Part shown: positions 55,468 through 64,000 of the stretch, piece after piece | Position numbering within the stretch: position 1 is the stretch's first letter | Layout of the letters: each line of letters starts with the position of its first letter | Assembly: GCF_900176305.1 (NCBI RefSeq) | Contig: NZ_FWXH01000013.1 | Coordinates: forward strand, 25,165 to 89,164 | Direction: 5' to 3' | DNA: 64,000 bases | From: Clostridium acidisoli DSM 12555 | GTDB lineage: Bacteria; Bacillota; Clostridia; Clostridiales; Clostridiaceae | Program-made: the position numbers and the translations under genes | Notes under the pieces: generated by a model | Seen by the model: only the letters and a program-made list of their open reading frames with translations | The model's database searches: none | What the model was told of the DNA's origin: nothing

Positions 55468-57354
55468 ATGATAGAAATATCTCTTAGTAATGTAAAAAAA
55501 TATTATGGAGCAAATTTAATTCTAGAAAATGTTGACTTTGAAGTTAAAACACAAGAAAGAGTTGGAATAGTAGGAATAAATGGCTGTGGGAAAAGTACAA
55601 TTTTAAAGCTAATAGTACAGGAAGAAAAAGTTGATGGAGGAAACATTGCCATAAGAAAAGGGGCAACCATTGGATATTTAAAACAAATACCTGACTATGA
55701 AAAATCAGTTAAAGTTAAAGATGTATTGAATATGGCATTTGAAGAAATTAACAGTATAGAGGAAGAACTTAGGGCTTTGGAGGGAAAGCTAAATTGCTTA
55801 GATGAAGATGAATTAAAAAAGAGACTTAATAAATATAGTAAACTTCAAGAAAAATTTGAACTCTTAGGTGGCTATAACAAAGTTGAAAATTTTAATAAGA
55901 TTTGTATGGGATTAAAATTTGAAGATAGCTTTTTAGAAAAGACGTTTGAAAAAACTAGTGGAGGAGAAAAGACCACCGTAATGCTTGGAAAAATACTTTT
56001 AGAAAATCCTGATATATTACTTTTAGATGAACCAACAAATCATCTTGATGTATATGCCTTAGATTGGCTTGAGAGTTATTTGGAGAATTACAAGGGTACT
56101 GTAATAATTGTATCTCACGATAGATATTTTCTTGACAGTGTAGCAAACAAAATAATTGAAATTGATAAAATGGCTAGTAAAACATATTTAGGGAATTACT
56201 CTAAATATGTAAAAGAACGAGATGAAAATTTAGCACTACAACTTCAAGGATACAATGAAAATCAAAAGAAAATCCAATCAATGGAGGAATCAATTAAAAG
56301 ATTAAGAGATTGGGCTAAGCGTGGTGACAATGAAAAATTTATTAAACGAGCTGCAAGCATGGAAAAAAGATTAGAGAAGATGGATAAAGTAGATAGGCCA
56401 GAATTAGAAAAGAAAAATATGAAACTAAACATCAAAGTAGATGGAAGGTCTGGTGAAGAAACAATAATAGCAAAAGATGCAACAAAGAATTTTGAAGATA
56501 AAGTATTGTTTAAAAATGGTGATTTCTTAATTAAATACGGAGAAAGAGTAGCATTAATTGGTGCAAATGGAGCAGGGAAATCTACTGTTATAAAGATACT
56601 CTTAGAAGAAGAAAAATTAGATTCAGGCGAAATAAAATTAGGAGCAAATGCAAAGGTGGCCTATTTGCCTCAAAACATAAGTTTTAAGGATGAAAGCATA
56701 ACAGTACTCCAATGTCTTAGAGAAGATATAAATATATTGGAGGGAAAAGCTAGAGAATATCTAACAAAATTTATGTTTTTTGGAGAAAGTGTATTTAAAA
56801 AAGTCAGTAATTTATCGGGTGGTGAAAAAACTAGGCTGAAGTTAAGCAAACTTTTATATGAAGAGGTGAACTTATTAATATTAGATGAGCCAACAAATCA
56901 TTTAGATATACAATCTATAGAGACGCTTGAACTTGCACTAACCAATTTTTTAGGAACAGTATTTTTTATTTCTCATGATAGATATTTTATAAACAAAATT
57001 GGAGACAGAATAATAGCATTAGAAAACAAAACCTTTAAAACCTATTTAGGAAATTATGATTATTATAAATTGAAAAAGGAAGAATACGAAAAAAATCAGA
57101 ATAAAAAAAGTGCAGACAAAAAAAGTCTTAAAAAAAGGCAAGAAGTGAAAAGAGATTATAAGGATAATAAAAATGAAAATAGGAAAAAAGATTTAGAGAA
57201 TGAAATAAGTAATCTAGAGAAAAAAATAAAATATATTGATGATCAGATGAATAAGTTTTCTTTAGATTACAATAAGCTGGATAGTTTGTATAAGGACAAA
57301 TCTAATATTCAAAGCAATATAGATAGACTTATGGAGAAATGGATTGAAATTTAA
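55468..57354 (+). CDS. ABC-F family ATPase (ribosome protection type)
   Basis: A 628-residue soluble protein with two ATPase domains and no membrane helices. Walker A motifs are GINGCGKSTIL and GANGAGKSTVI; signatures are SGGEKTTVM and SGGEKTRLK; Walker B motifs are ILLLDEPTNHLD and LLILDEPTNHLD. A charged interdomain linker (about 240-320, the P-site tRNA interaction motif region) and a Lys-rich coiled-coil C-terminus (about 535-628) follow. Antibiotic-resistance ABC-Fs displace drugs from the ribosome, whereas housekeeping ones rescue stalled ribosomes. The upstream leader ORF and attenuator favour an antibiotic-inducible resistance role. Confidence 0.93.
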   Translation: MIEISLSNVKKYYGANLILENVDFEVKTQERVGIVGINGCGKSTILKLIVQEEKVDGGNIAIRKGATIGYLKQIPDYEKSVKVKDVLNMAFEEINSIEEELRALEGKLNCLDEDELKKRLNKYSKLQEKFELLGGYNKVENFNKICMGLKFEDSFLEKTFEKTSGGEKTTVMLGKILLENPDILLLDEPTNHLDVYALDWLESYLENYKGTVIIVSHDRYFLDSVANKIIEIDKMASKTYLGNYSKYVKERDENLALQLQGYNENQKKIQSMEESIKRLRDWAKRGDNEKFIKRAASMEKRLEKMDKVDRPELEKKNMKLNIKVDGRSGEETIIAKDATKNFEDKVLFKNGDFLIKYGERVALIGANGAGKSTVIKILLEEEKLDSGEIKLGANAKVAYLPQNISFKDESITVLQCLREDINILEGKAREYLTKFMFFGESVFKKVSNLSGGEKTRLKLSKLLYEEVNLLILDEPTNHLDIQSIETLELALTNFLGTVFFISHDRYFINKIGDRIIALENKTFKTYLGNYDYYKLKKEEYEKNQNKKSADKKSLKKRQEVKRDYKDNKNENRKKDLENEISNLEKKIKYIDDQMNKFSLDYNKLDSLYKDKSNIQSNIDRLMEKWIEI

Positions 57355-57383
57355 AGTTAATATTGAAAAAATAAAGTTAAACA

Positions 57384-57426
57384 GTTATAATAAATAATTA
57401 TCACGATAATAATTATTTATTATAAC
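57384..57426. promoter_or_regulatory. 43-bp palindrome before the YheO-like regulator gene
   Basis: GTTATAATAAATAATTAT (57384-57401) and its exact complement (57409-57426) flank a 7-base centre. It ends next to the start of the regulator gene. It may be an autoregulatory operator or, as a hairpin, a terminator lacking a T-run or a block to the weak ribosome site. Confidence 0.55.
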
Positions 57427-57433
57427 GAAAGGC

Positions 57434-58087
57434 GTGAGAAAGATAAATCCATATTTAGAAAAGTATAAATCTCTCGTAAAGTTTTTAGGAGAGGTATTTG
57501 GTAAGGATACTGAAATTGCACTACATGATTTAACAAATGTAGATAATTCAATAGTAGAAATTAGTAATAGTAAGGTTAGTGGAAGAGAAGTTGGGGCACC
57601 AGCTACAAATTTAGCATTAAAAATATTAAAAGCCGGTGAATATAATCATAAGGACTATATAGTAAATTATAAGGGCATATCTTCAAATGGGACAACTCTA
57701 AAGTCTTCTACATATTTTATCAAGGATGACAAAAAAGAAATAGTGGGAATGTTATGTATAAATATGAACTTACAAAAGTTCAAAGAGTTTAGAAATTTTC
57801 TTGATGACTTCATAGGAGTTGAAGCAAAAGATACAAATAATGAAAATATAGAGAGATTTGATCACTCTGTTGAAGAGCTAACAATTGATAGTATAGATGA
57901 AATAATAATAAGCAGTGGTATTCCACCAGAAAGAATGTCTCAAGAAGAAAAGATAGAAATAATTAAGAAATTAAATGATAAAGGTATGTTTCTATTAAAG
58001 GGAGTCGTAAGTGAAATTGCGATAAAGCTAAAAACTTCAGAGGCAACAATATATAGGTACTTAAGCAAAATAAAGAAAGAGGTGTGA
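57434..58087 (+). CDS. YheO-like PAS/HTH transcription regulator
   Basis: A 217-residue regulator. The N-terminal YheO-type PAS domain (about 5-125) contains HDLTNVDNSIVEISN, GAPATNLAL and YKGISSNGTTLKSSTYFI, and the C-terminal helix-turn-helix (about 165-215) ends in GVVSEIAIKLKTSEATIYRYL. The family includes DauR-type and E. coli YheO-like regulators that sense small amino-acid-like molecules. GTG 57434 has only AAAGG directly adjacent, so the exact start is uncertain. It overlaps or abuts the enzyme gene downstream and probably controls it in response to cysteine or serine. Confidence 0.85.
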   Translation: MRKINPYLEKYKSLVKFLGEVFGKDTEIALHDLTNVDNSIVEISNSKVSGREVGAPATNLALKILKAGEYNHKDYIVNYKGISSNGTTLKSSTYFIKDDKKEIVGMLCINMNLQKFKEFRNFLDDFIGVEAKDTNNENIERFDHSVEELTIDSIDEIIISSGIPPERMSQEEKIEIIKKLNDKGMFLLKGVVSEIAIKLKTSEATIYRYLSKIKKEV

Positions 58088-58092
58088 AGAAT

Positions 58093-59361
58093 ATGTACGA
58101 AAATATAATTGAACTGCTTAAAAAGGAAGTAGTATTAGCACTTGGATGCACAGAACCAGCAGCAGTAGCTTTAGCTACTGCAAAATGTAAAGAGGTATTG
58201 GGAGAAATGCCTGAGAGTGTAGAAATATTTGCAAGTACTAATATATTGAAAAATGGAATGGGGGTAGGAATTCCAGGCACAGGAATGGTTGGGCTTCCTA
58301 TTGCTGCAGCTCTTGGAGTTATTAAAGGAGATTCAAGCAAGTTATTAGAAGTGTTGTCTGATGTAAAGAAAGAAGATGTAGATAAGGCTAAACTTATGCT
58401 TGAGCTTGGAAGAGTTAAAGTTAATCTTAAAGATACCAAAGAAAAACTGTATATTGAAGCCATATGTAGAAGTGGAAAATGTTTTTCAAGAACAATAATA
58501 TCGGGGGAACATACAAGCTTTGTTTTGATTGAACTAAATGGTGAGAAAATATATTCAGTAGATGACAAAAAGAAGTCCAGTGAAAAAGATAAAGAGTATG
58601 AAACTTTGACAATAGACAAAATATATGAATTTGTAAATAAGGTACAAATAAAAGACATAGAGTTTTTATTACAAGGGGCACAAATTAACAAAAAATTATC
58701 AGATGAAGCTTTAAATAACAAATATGGACTAGCTGTTGGTAAAAATCTTTATGAAAATATCAAGAGTGGAAGAATACAAGACAGTATGGAAATGCATGCT
58801 AAATACACTACTTCAGCGGCGGTTGATGCAAGAATGTCTGGATGTATATTGCCGGTAATGACCAACACAGGAAGCGGAAATCAGGGAATAACAGTATCCT
58901 TGCCTGTACTTGCAGTAGCTGAGACATCAAACACAGACAAAGAGACACTTATTAGGGCACTGGCGCTTAGTAATTTAGTTGCCATACATATAAAAAGTAA
59001 TCTAGGAAGGTTATCCGCTCTTTGTGGTTGTGTAGTTGCATCTACAGGAGCATGTACAGGTATAACATATATTTTAGGTGGAAAGCTGCCAAATATAAAA
59101 TATTCAATTAAAAATATGATAGCAGACATATCTGGAATGGTGTGTGATGGTGCAAAATGTGGTTGTGCCTTGAAGGTGTCAACAGGAGTAAGTTCAGCTA
59201 TTCAAGCAGCATTACTGGCTTTAAATGATGTTGAAGTGTCACAAAATGATGGAATAATCGATAGAGATGTAGAGAAAACTATAAAAAACCTATGTGAACT
59301 TGGAACAAAAGGACTAAGTGAAGCAGATAATGTTATATTAAACATAATGACTTGCAAATAA
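58093..59361 (+). CDS. UPF0597 family L-cysteine desulfidase / serine dehydratase alpha-like enzyme
   Basis: A 422-residue iron-sulfur lyase of the CyuA/YhaM group, which breaks L-cysteine to pyruvate, ammonia and sulfide or acts on related amino acids. Cluster cysteines are visible in ALGCTEPAAVALA, LCGCVVASTGACTG and MVCDGAKCGCALK. SGCILPVMTNTGSGNQGI is a family hallmark. ATG 58093 follows GAGG (58079-58082); the regulator's stop lies inside this spacer, so the two are cotranscribed. Substrate choice between cysteine and serine cannot be settled by sequence. Confidence 0.85.
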   Translation: MYENIIELLKKEVVLALGCTEPAAVALATAKCKEVLGEMPESVEIFASTNILKNGMGVGIPGTGMVGLPIAAALGVIKGDSSKLLEVLSDVKKEDVDKAKLMLELGRVKVNLKDTKEKLYIEAICRSGKCFSRTIISGEHTSFVLIELNGEKIYSVDDKKKSSEKDKEYETLTIDKIYEFVNKVQIKDIEFLLQGAQINKKLSDEALNNKYGLAVGKNLYENIKSGRIQDSMEMHAKYTTSAAVDARMSGCILPVMTNTGSGNQGITVSLPVLAVAETSNTDKETLIRALALSNLVAIHIKSNLGRLSALCGCVVASTGACTGITYILGGKLPNIKYSIKNMIADISGMVCDGAKCGCALKVSTGVSSAIQAALLALNDVEVSQNDGIIDRDVEKTIKNLCELGTKGLSEADNVILNIMTCK

Positions 59362-59363
59362 AG

Positions 59364-59418
59364 TTAAACTTGTACTCAGGTGTGGTTATGTTTTTAAACT
59401 CAGTTGAGTACAAGTTAA
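59364..59418 (+). terminator. Hairpin after the desulfidase-like gene
   Basis: Arms of 14 bp (59365-59378 with 59405-59418) enclose a 26-base loop; no clear T-run follows, so termination is likely but not certain. Confidence 0.5.
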
Positions 59419-59504
59419 ATTGAAAATTCGGAAAATTCACAATTGTTTTGACTATTTCATATGTAAAAGGTATAATATTAATGAAGGGATTTTATAACAC
59501 ATTA

Positions 59505-59518
59505 AGTAAACGTTTTCC
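59505..59518 (+). promoter_or_regulatory. cre-like site upstream of the small Cys-rich gene
   Basis: AGTAAACGTTTTCC matches the CcpA cre consensus TGWAARCGYTWNCW at 12 of 14 positions and lies about 55 bp before the small gene, near a TATAAT-like -10 (TATAATAT at 59471). Confidence 0.45.
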
Positions 59519-59572
59519 AATGTAGGTTTTGACAAAATAAAAAATAATATAAATAAAAGGGATGGTATATAA

Positions 59573-59812
59573 ATGAAAGTTGGAATGAATTTCAAACGTG
59601 ACTTACCATATCTCGATGTAGTTATAAGTTATTATTTTAAAAACCGACAGATTAAATGCAGCAATTGTGAGGAATGTATAAATGGGAGATGCTGTAATAA
59701 GGACAAAAGCTTAAATGAAATAAGAGAATGTATGATAAAAAAATCAATGAATCATGTACAAGAGAGCAAAAGAAGAGGAATGGCTGTTTATACAGATCCT
59801 AACAGATATTGA
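59573..59812 (+). CDS. 79-residue cysteine-rich protein, unknown
   Basis: A small basic protein with an internal cysteine cluster, IKCSNCEECINGRCCNKDKS, (CxxCxxC then CC), followed by a Cys (ECMIKKS) and a C-terminal SKRRGMAVYTDPNRY. It could bind zinc or an iron-sulfur cluster. The family is not recognised. AAAAGGGATGG precedes the ATG; a terminator follows. A cre-like sequence upstream suggests carbon control. Confidence 0.7.
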   Translation: MKVGMNFKRDLPYLDVVISYYFKNRQIKCSNCEECINGRCCNKDKSLNEIRECMIKKSMNHVQESKRRGMAVYTDPNRY

Positions 59813-59840
59813 TAAAATGAAGCAGCAGTAAAGGTATAAG

Positions 59841-59877
59841 AAAGTTGGAAATTAAAATTTAATTTTCAACTTTTTTA
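59841..59877 (+). terminator. Terminator after the Cys-rich gene
   Basis: Stem AAGTTGGAAATTAAA with TTTAATTTTCAACTT (one G-U pair) and T6. Confidence 0.8.
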
Positions 59878-60011
59878 TATTTATATCCAATCCTCAATTT
59901 TTATAAAACATAGGTAGTTAGACTATTTGAAAATTGTAATAAATGTGATATCATTAGGTATTAATGTGGTACATTTGTTTGAGTATATATTATTTGGAAG
60001 GATTGGTTATT

Positions 60012-61817
60012 TTGAAAAAGAAACCACACATAAGGAAAATCAACCGTGTTAAGAGGCTTTTACTAATATTCGTAATATTTGGGATTGCCTTTTTTGTTGT
60101 TGTAGGTAGGCTCTTCTATGTAATGGATGTTAAGGCTGATGTCTATAAAACGGGTGCTTTACATGAATCCATAACGGATGTGGAAATTACACCTAAAAGG
60201 GGAAGCATACTGGATCGTAATGATAATGAACTAGCTGTAAGTATAGATGCTTATAGAGTAGATATAGATATGAATGCATTAAGAGTATCATTAAAAAAGA
60301 GTGGAACTTCTATGGACGATTTAATTCAAAACTTATCATCCATATTAAATATGTCCACAAAGCAAATCACAAAAATATTATATATGAAGTCTTCTAATGG
60401 TAATCCAATTAAATATGCAACGCTTATAAGACAAATAGATAAAGGACAAGCTGATAGAATAAAGGCGCTTAAAATACAGGGATTAATTATTTCTGGGGAT
60501 ACCAAAAGACATTATATAAATAATAATTTCTTGGCTAGTACTATAGGATATACCAATGCTGAAAGTAAAGGGGTAACAGGAGTAGAAGCAAGTTATAATA
60601 CTGAACTTTCAGGAACGCCAGGAAGAGAAATTTTAGAAAAAGATAATAAGGGAGAGGAGCTTCCTTATGAAGATTCGCAGTATACTCCTGCAATTAATGG
60701 TAAAAATGTTGAACTTACTATAGATGAAAAAATACAGAAGTATGCAGAAGATGCTGCAGAAACGGCATTAAAGGATAATAAAGCAAAAGCAGTTACTATA
60801 ACAGTTATGAACCCTAAAAATGGTGAGATATTAGCCATGGTAAATAAACCAGATTATGATCCTAACAATCCTAATGGAAATAATAATGAAACCAGTGAGC
60901 AAATAACCTCATCATGGAAGAATAATGCAGTACAAAACACTTTTGAGCCAGGATCTATATTTAAAGTAATTACTTCTTATGCCGCAATGGCTGAAAATGT
61001 GGTGAATGATAGTACTAGATTTTCTGATCCAGGATATGCAGATGTAGATGGTGTTCGTATTAATGAATGGAACATGATAGGTTTTCCATCTCAAACTTTT
61101 CAAGATATAATTAAGAATTCAAGTAATGTTGGATTTGTAAAACTAGGTGTAGATTTATTAGGTAAAGATAGATTATTTAAATATATAAATTTATTTAACC
61201 TTGGACAAAAAACAGGTATAGATTTACCTGGAGAGAGTACTGGAATAGTAAGAAGTATTAATAAAACAAATAAGGTAGATTTAGCAAACATAGCTTTTGG
61301 ACAGGGGATTTCGCTAACTGCAGTACAATACTTGGCTGCCTTTAATTCTGTAGCCAATGGTGGGTCTTGGATTAGACCACATGTGATGAGAAGAATAGTC
61401 CATACTGATAGTAATAACAAAGAGATTGTAGATAAAACATATGATAACTTGGGTGAGAAAACTATATTAGATAAGAACACAACAACAACCTTAAGAGGAT
61501 ATCTGAGAAATGTTGTCGCTCCTGGTCAAAATGGTGTTGGGGCTAAAGCTGATGTACCTGGTCTCGATATTGCAGGAAAGACGGGAACAGCGCAAAAGTC
61601 AGATCCAAAAACTGGAGGATATGCACCTGGGAAATATATGTCTTCTTTTGCAGGTATGGCGCCTTACACTGATCCTAAGATTACAATGCTCGTATCTATT
61701 GATGAACCAGATCCAGGAAACTACTATGCTGGGTCCACTGCTGCACCAGTAGCACATGATTTATTTCAAGAAATATTTGATTATCTTCAAACAAGTGGAG
61801 ACGCGGCTCTAAAATAA
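60012..61817 (+). CDS. Class B penicillin-binding protein (FtsI/SpoVD-like transpeptidase)
   Basis: A 601-residue membrane-anchored peptidoglycan transpeptidase. N-terminal anchor (about 13-35), dimerisation/pedestal region with TPKRGSILDRNDNELAVS, and the transpeptidase domain with the three catalytic motifs: SIFK (SxxK), SSN and KTGTAQ. No PASTA domain follows, unlike many PBP2x/SpoVD proteins. TTG 60012 is preferred because GGAAGG lies upstream; the frame extends 16 codons further without a ribosome site. Alone with its own terminator; whether it acts in division or sporulation is not clear. Confidence 0.92.
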   Translation: MKKKPHIRKINRVKRLLLIFVIFGIAFFVVVGRLFYVMDVKADVYKTGALHESITDVEITPKRGSILDRNDNELAVSIDAYRVDIDMNALRVSLKKSGTSMDDLIQNLSSILNMSTKQITKILYMKSSNGNPIKYATLIRQIDKGQADRIKALKIQGLIISGDTKRHYINNNFLASTIGYTNAESKGVTGVEASYNTELSGTPGREILEKDNKGEELPYEDSQYTPAINGKNVELTIDEKIQKYAEDAAETALKDNKAKAVTITVMNPKNGEILAMVNKPDYDPNNPNGNNNETSEQITSSWKNNAVQNTFEPGSIFKVITSYAAMAENVVNDSTRFSDPGYADVDGVRINEWNMIGFPSQTFQDIIKNSSNVGFVKLGVDLLGKDRLFKYINLFNLGQKTGIDLPGESTGIVRSINKTNKVDLANIAFGQGISLTAVQYLAAFNSVANGGSWIRPHVMRRIVHTDSNNKEIVDKTYDNLGEKTILDKNTTTTLRGYLRNVVAPGQNGVGAKADVPGLDIAGKTGTAQKSDPKTGGYAPGKYMSSFAGMAPYTDPKITMLVSIDEPDPGNYYAGSTAAPVAHDLFQEIFDYLQTSGDAALK

Positions 61818-61824
61818 TAACAAA

Positions 61825-61860
61825 AACAACCACTTAGCGTTAAGTAACTAAGTGGTTGTT
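61825..61860 (+). terminator. Terminator after the PBP gene
   Basis: 13-bp perfect stem AACAACCACTTAG (61825-61837) with its complement (61848-61860); weak T-run. Confidence 0.7.
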
Positions 61861-62007
61861 AAACAAATCCTAACCCATATGAAAAATGTGGTTCTTCTTG
61901 AATTAACCTCACATCCTTCCTATAGCTGATTTATAATACATATAATAGTGTATTATATACTTTAAATTATACTAGTCTTTTTCGAGTTTACATACGTAGA
62001 ACAAAAT

Positions 62008-62151
62008 TTAAATAAAATTTGTATTAACATACTGTCTACAGTAAATACTCGTAATTCCTAAAACTTCTAAAAACAAATTTTCATCATTATCATCTGTATA
62101 GATATCAGCATATGAAATGCTTTGGTCAAGAATTAAAGTTGTACCGTGCAT
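62008..62151 (-). CDS. Possible 47-residue small protein
   Basis: A minus-strand frame from ATG 62151 to TAA 62008, peptide beginning MHGTTLILDQSISYADIYTD. It is acidic in the middle and has no recognised domain. No convincing ribosome site is seen, so it may be a remnant or non-coding. It lies in the 489-bp gap between the PBP and AspRS-like genes, which otherwise holds a cre-like site and AT-rich DNA. Confidence 0.3.
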   Translation of the reverse strand: MHGTTLILDQSISYADIYTDDNDENLFLEVLGITSIYCRQYVNTNFI

Positions 62152-62191
62152 TATTGTGCATAACTAACTATATAGATGATTTAATTGTTAG

Positions 62192-62205
62192 TGTAAACGT
62201 TACTT
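62192..62205. promoter_or_regulatory. cre-like site
   Basis: TGTAAACGTTACTT fits the CcpA cre consensus at 13 of 14 positions. It lies upstream of the possible minus-strand small ORF and downstream of the AspRS-like gene. A TATAAT-like -10 for the minus strand is at about 62259-62265. Confidence 0.4.
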
Positions 62206-62306
62206 TATGAGTTAAGATTTGTTTTAGAAGAATTATCTTCTTCTTGAACTTATTATAACATGAGTGAAAAAAGAAAACAACAGAATTTTCTAAAAATTTA
62301 GAAAAG

Positions 62307-63599
62307 TTAAGGATTTAGCCTTGTCTTATCTCTAGTGAAAAGAACAGCCTCTCGTATATTATCCAGCTCTAATAACCTATAAGTCAGTCTTTCAAGACCG
62401 ATAGCAAGACCTCCATGTGGTGGCATTCCGTATTTAAATATATTTAAATACGAGGAAAAATCTTTAGGGCTTAATCCTTTTTTAACTATATTTTCTTTTA
62501 GAAATTCATAATTATGGATTCTTTGACCACCAGTTGTTATCTCTATTCCTCTAAAGATTAAGTCAAAACTGTGAGTGGTGGTTCCATTTTCATCGGGCAT
62601 TGTATACATGGGCCTTTTAGACTTAGGGTAATGAGTTAAAAATATGAAATCAGAGTTAAAGGCTTCTTTTGCATATTTTGAAATTAACTCCTCACCTTCA
62701 TGGTCAATATCATTTGTTAAGTCTGTTTTATTGTATTCTTCTTGTAATATACTTATTGCTTTTGATAAAGATAGCATTGGTATACCATTAGTTATTGTAG
62801 GAATAGAAACATTTAAAATCTCTAATTCATTTTTACAGTTTGTTTTTAAATAATCAAATATATACTTAAGCAGATTTGTTTCAAAGTTTATAAGATCAGT
62901 TTCATCTTTAATAAATGCCATTTCAAGGTCAAGACTTACAAACTCATTTATATGTCTTTTAGAATCATGGCTTTCTGCCCTGTAAACATGGCCAATTTCA
63001 AAAACTCTTTCATATCCAGCGCCAACTAACATTTGTTTATAAAATTGAGGACTTTGTGCAAGATATGCATTTCGCCCAAAATAATCTACTTTAAATAGCT
63101 CAGTCCCACCTTCAGCACCATCAGATACTATTTTAGGTGTGAAAATTTCTGTAAAACCATTGTCAAGAAGAAATTTTGAGAATCCATGAGCTATAGCCGC
63201 TTCTATTTTAAATATAGCATTTATTTTTAGATTTCTTAAACTTAATACTCTGTTATTTAGTATAGTGTCTAAATTGGAATCTAAGGTGTCCTTGTTTACT
63301 TCTAATGGAATATCCTCTTTTACTATAGATAATATTTCCAAACTTTTGGTCTGAATTTCATAGTTTTTTTCATCATTATAACTTTTGCATGCAATGCCTG
63401 TTAACTCTATGACACTTTCAAGTTTTAAACCGTCTAAATTGATTTCCTTAGTATTAATTACACATTGAACAATACCCGTTCTATCTCTTAATAGGAGAAA
63501 TGCTATCTTACCAAGTTTCCTAATTTTGTGTATCCAGCCCTGTAGCTTTATTTCTTTGTTTAAATTATTTGCTAATTTATTTACAAGTGTTCTTTCCAT
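62307..63599 (-). CDS. Second archaeal-type aspartyl/asparaginyl-tRNA synthetase paralogue
   Basis: A 430-residue class IIb synthetase, the same length as the AspRS2 at 4362-5654 and clearly paralogous throughout. It has an N-terminal OB fold (IKLQGWIHKIRKLGKIAFLL), motif 2 (FEIGHVYRAESHDSKRHINE) and motif 3 (GGLAIGLERLTYRLLELDNI). ATG 63599 follows GGAGGAG; an in-frame ATG five codons earlier overlaps that site. No T-box is seen upstream; instead the repeat at 63640-63990 begins 40 bp away. It could be AsnRS-like, a discriminating AspRS, or a specialised or stress form. Confidence 0.88.
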   Translation of the reverse strand: MERTLVNKLANNLNKEIKLQGWIHKIRKLGKIAFLLLRDRTGIVQCVINTKEINLDGLKLESVIELTGIACKSYNDEKNYEIQTKSLEILSIVKEDIPLEVNKDTLDSNLDTILNNRVLSLRNLKINAIFKIEAAIAHGFSKFLLDNGFTEIFTPKIVSDGAEGGTELFKVDYFGRNAYLAQSPQFYKQMLVGAGYERVFEIGHVYRAESHDSKRHINEFVSLDLEMAFIKDETDLINFETNLLKYIFDYLKTNCKNELEILNVSIPTITNGIPMLSLSKAISILQEEYNKTDLTNDIDHEGEELISKYAKEAFNSDFIFLTHYPKSKRPMYTMPDENGTTTHSFDLIFRGIEITTGGQRIHNYEFLKENIVKKGLSPKDFSSYLNIFKYGMPPHGGLAIGLERLTYRLLELDNIREAVLFTRDKTRLNP

Positions 63600-63639
63600 T
63601 TGAATCTCCTCCATAAATTTTATAAAATTGATGTGAATA

Positions 63640-63990
63640 TATGAAAATTGTTCTTAATAGTGATAAATTGCGAAGTAAGTCAGTTAAAGATTTTTACTCT
63701 ACTGCGTGAGTAAAAAGGTGAAAGATTGCCAGAGTGGCAAGATTAAAGAATTAACGATGATACCGTTAATGGTGAGAGAATTTGCTTTCAGCAAAAGGTT
63801 TATGATGATTTTTCTACGCTATGCTATGAAAAATCTTTAAAATTAATAAATCTATAATCTAAAGTATATTGCCATCCGTTTTTTTTTGACCGAAGGTCGT
63901 GTTATTTAGCATATGAGTTTAACTAATAATATGAACACTAAAGGCTACGCCTAAAAGCAAAACCTACGGTTAAAACATATTGTAGAGTTA
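63640..63990 (-). repeat. Complex hairpin-rich dispersed repeat, right copy (inverted)
   Basis: Read on the minus strand it has the same block order as the left copy: GTTTTAACCGTA (63965-63976), ACGACCTTCGGTC (63888-63900), ACTTTAGATTATA (63853-63865), a region of small hairpins and then TTACTTCGCAATTTAT (about 63664-63679). The hairpin part has drifted more than in the other copies. It holds no gene. Confidence 0.7.
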
Positions 63991-64000
63991 TCTTTAAATA

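Noticed and set aside
1..64000. tRNA, rRNA, IS-element transposases and plasmid origins
   Set aside because: Looked for cloverleaf-like, rRNA-like and transposase (DDE) signatures by eye; none found. The recombinases are serine type, not transposases of IS families.

Overview
The window is a low-GC, AT-rich chromosome segment from an anaerobic, spore-forming-type Firmicute, almost certainly Clostridium sensu stricto. The evidence is a clostridial one-cluster ferredoxin, a class III (oxygen-sensitive) ribonucleotide reductase, hybrid-cluster protein, strong AGGAGG ribosome binding sites with many GTG/TTG starts, two T-box leaders, and an archaeal-type AspRS joined to gatCAB, an arrangement known from C. 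acetobutylicum. No rRNA, tRNA, CRISPR array or phage structural genes were seen.

Layout. 1-566: copy of a complex hairpin-rich repeat. 567-3897: ferredoxin, flavin reductase-like protein, sugar nucleotidyltransferase/phosphomannomutase-like fusion. 4040-8986: T-box, AspRS2 and gatCAB for tRNA-dependent Asn/Gln synthesis. 9228-11928: nrdDG behind an NrdR-like box. 12088-17721: two-component system and an RND exporter with a large coiled-coil insert. 17847-22222: CPBP protease, then T-box and ileS. 22440-30817: CcpA-like regulator, SF1 helicase with a degenerate nuclease tail, chemoreceptor, pepT and a small membrane protein. 31309-44533: interrupted manC locus. 44643-51491: NlpC/P60 hydrolase, FtsX-type ABC transporter with its own two-component system. 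51671-57354: pirin, tandem HNH protein, EamA transporter, esterase, and an ABC-F gene behind a leader peptide/attenuator. 57434-61817: YheO-like regulator with a cysteine desulfidase/serine dehydratase-like enzyme, a small Cys-rich protein and a class B PBP. 62307-63599: a second archaeal-type AspRS paralogue. 63640-63990: an inverted copy of the repeat at the left end.

The most striking locus is a GDP-mannose pyrophosphorylase gene (manC) cut into three pieces at 31309-31560, 38943-39290 and 44066-44533. They are separated by two segments of about 7.4 kb and 4.8 kb. Each segment carries its own apparently intact serine recombinase gene, and each pair of junctions shares a short similar sequence in the same reading frame. 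Precise removal of both would restore one 355-residue enzyme with every family motif in order. This resembles the recombinase-excised intervening sequences in sigK and spsM of spore formers. Here, however, the segments carry ordinary metabolic genes, including the only pyruvate carboxylase in the window, an hcp gene and its probable Crp-type regulator. Loss in the germ line should therefore be costly, and a terminal-cell (mother-cell) excision is an attractive hypothesis.

A second notable system is the ABC-F gene at 55468, preceded by a 48-codon leader ORF and four RNA segments able to form mutually exclusive terminator and antiterminator hairpins. This is the layout expected of ribosome-stalling (antibiotic-sensing) attenuation.
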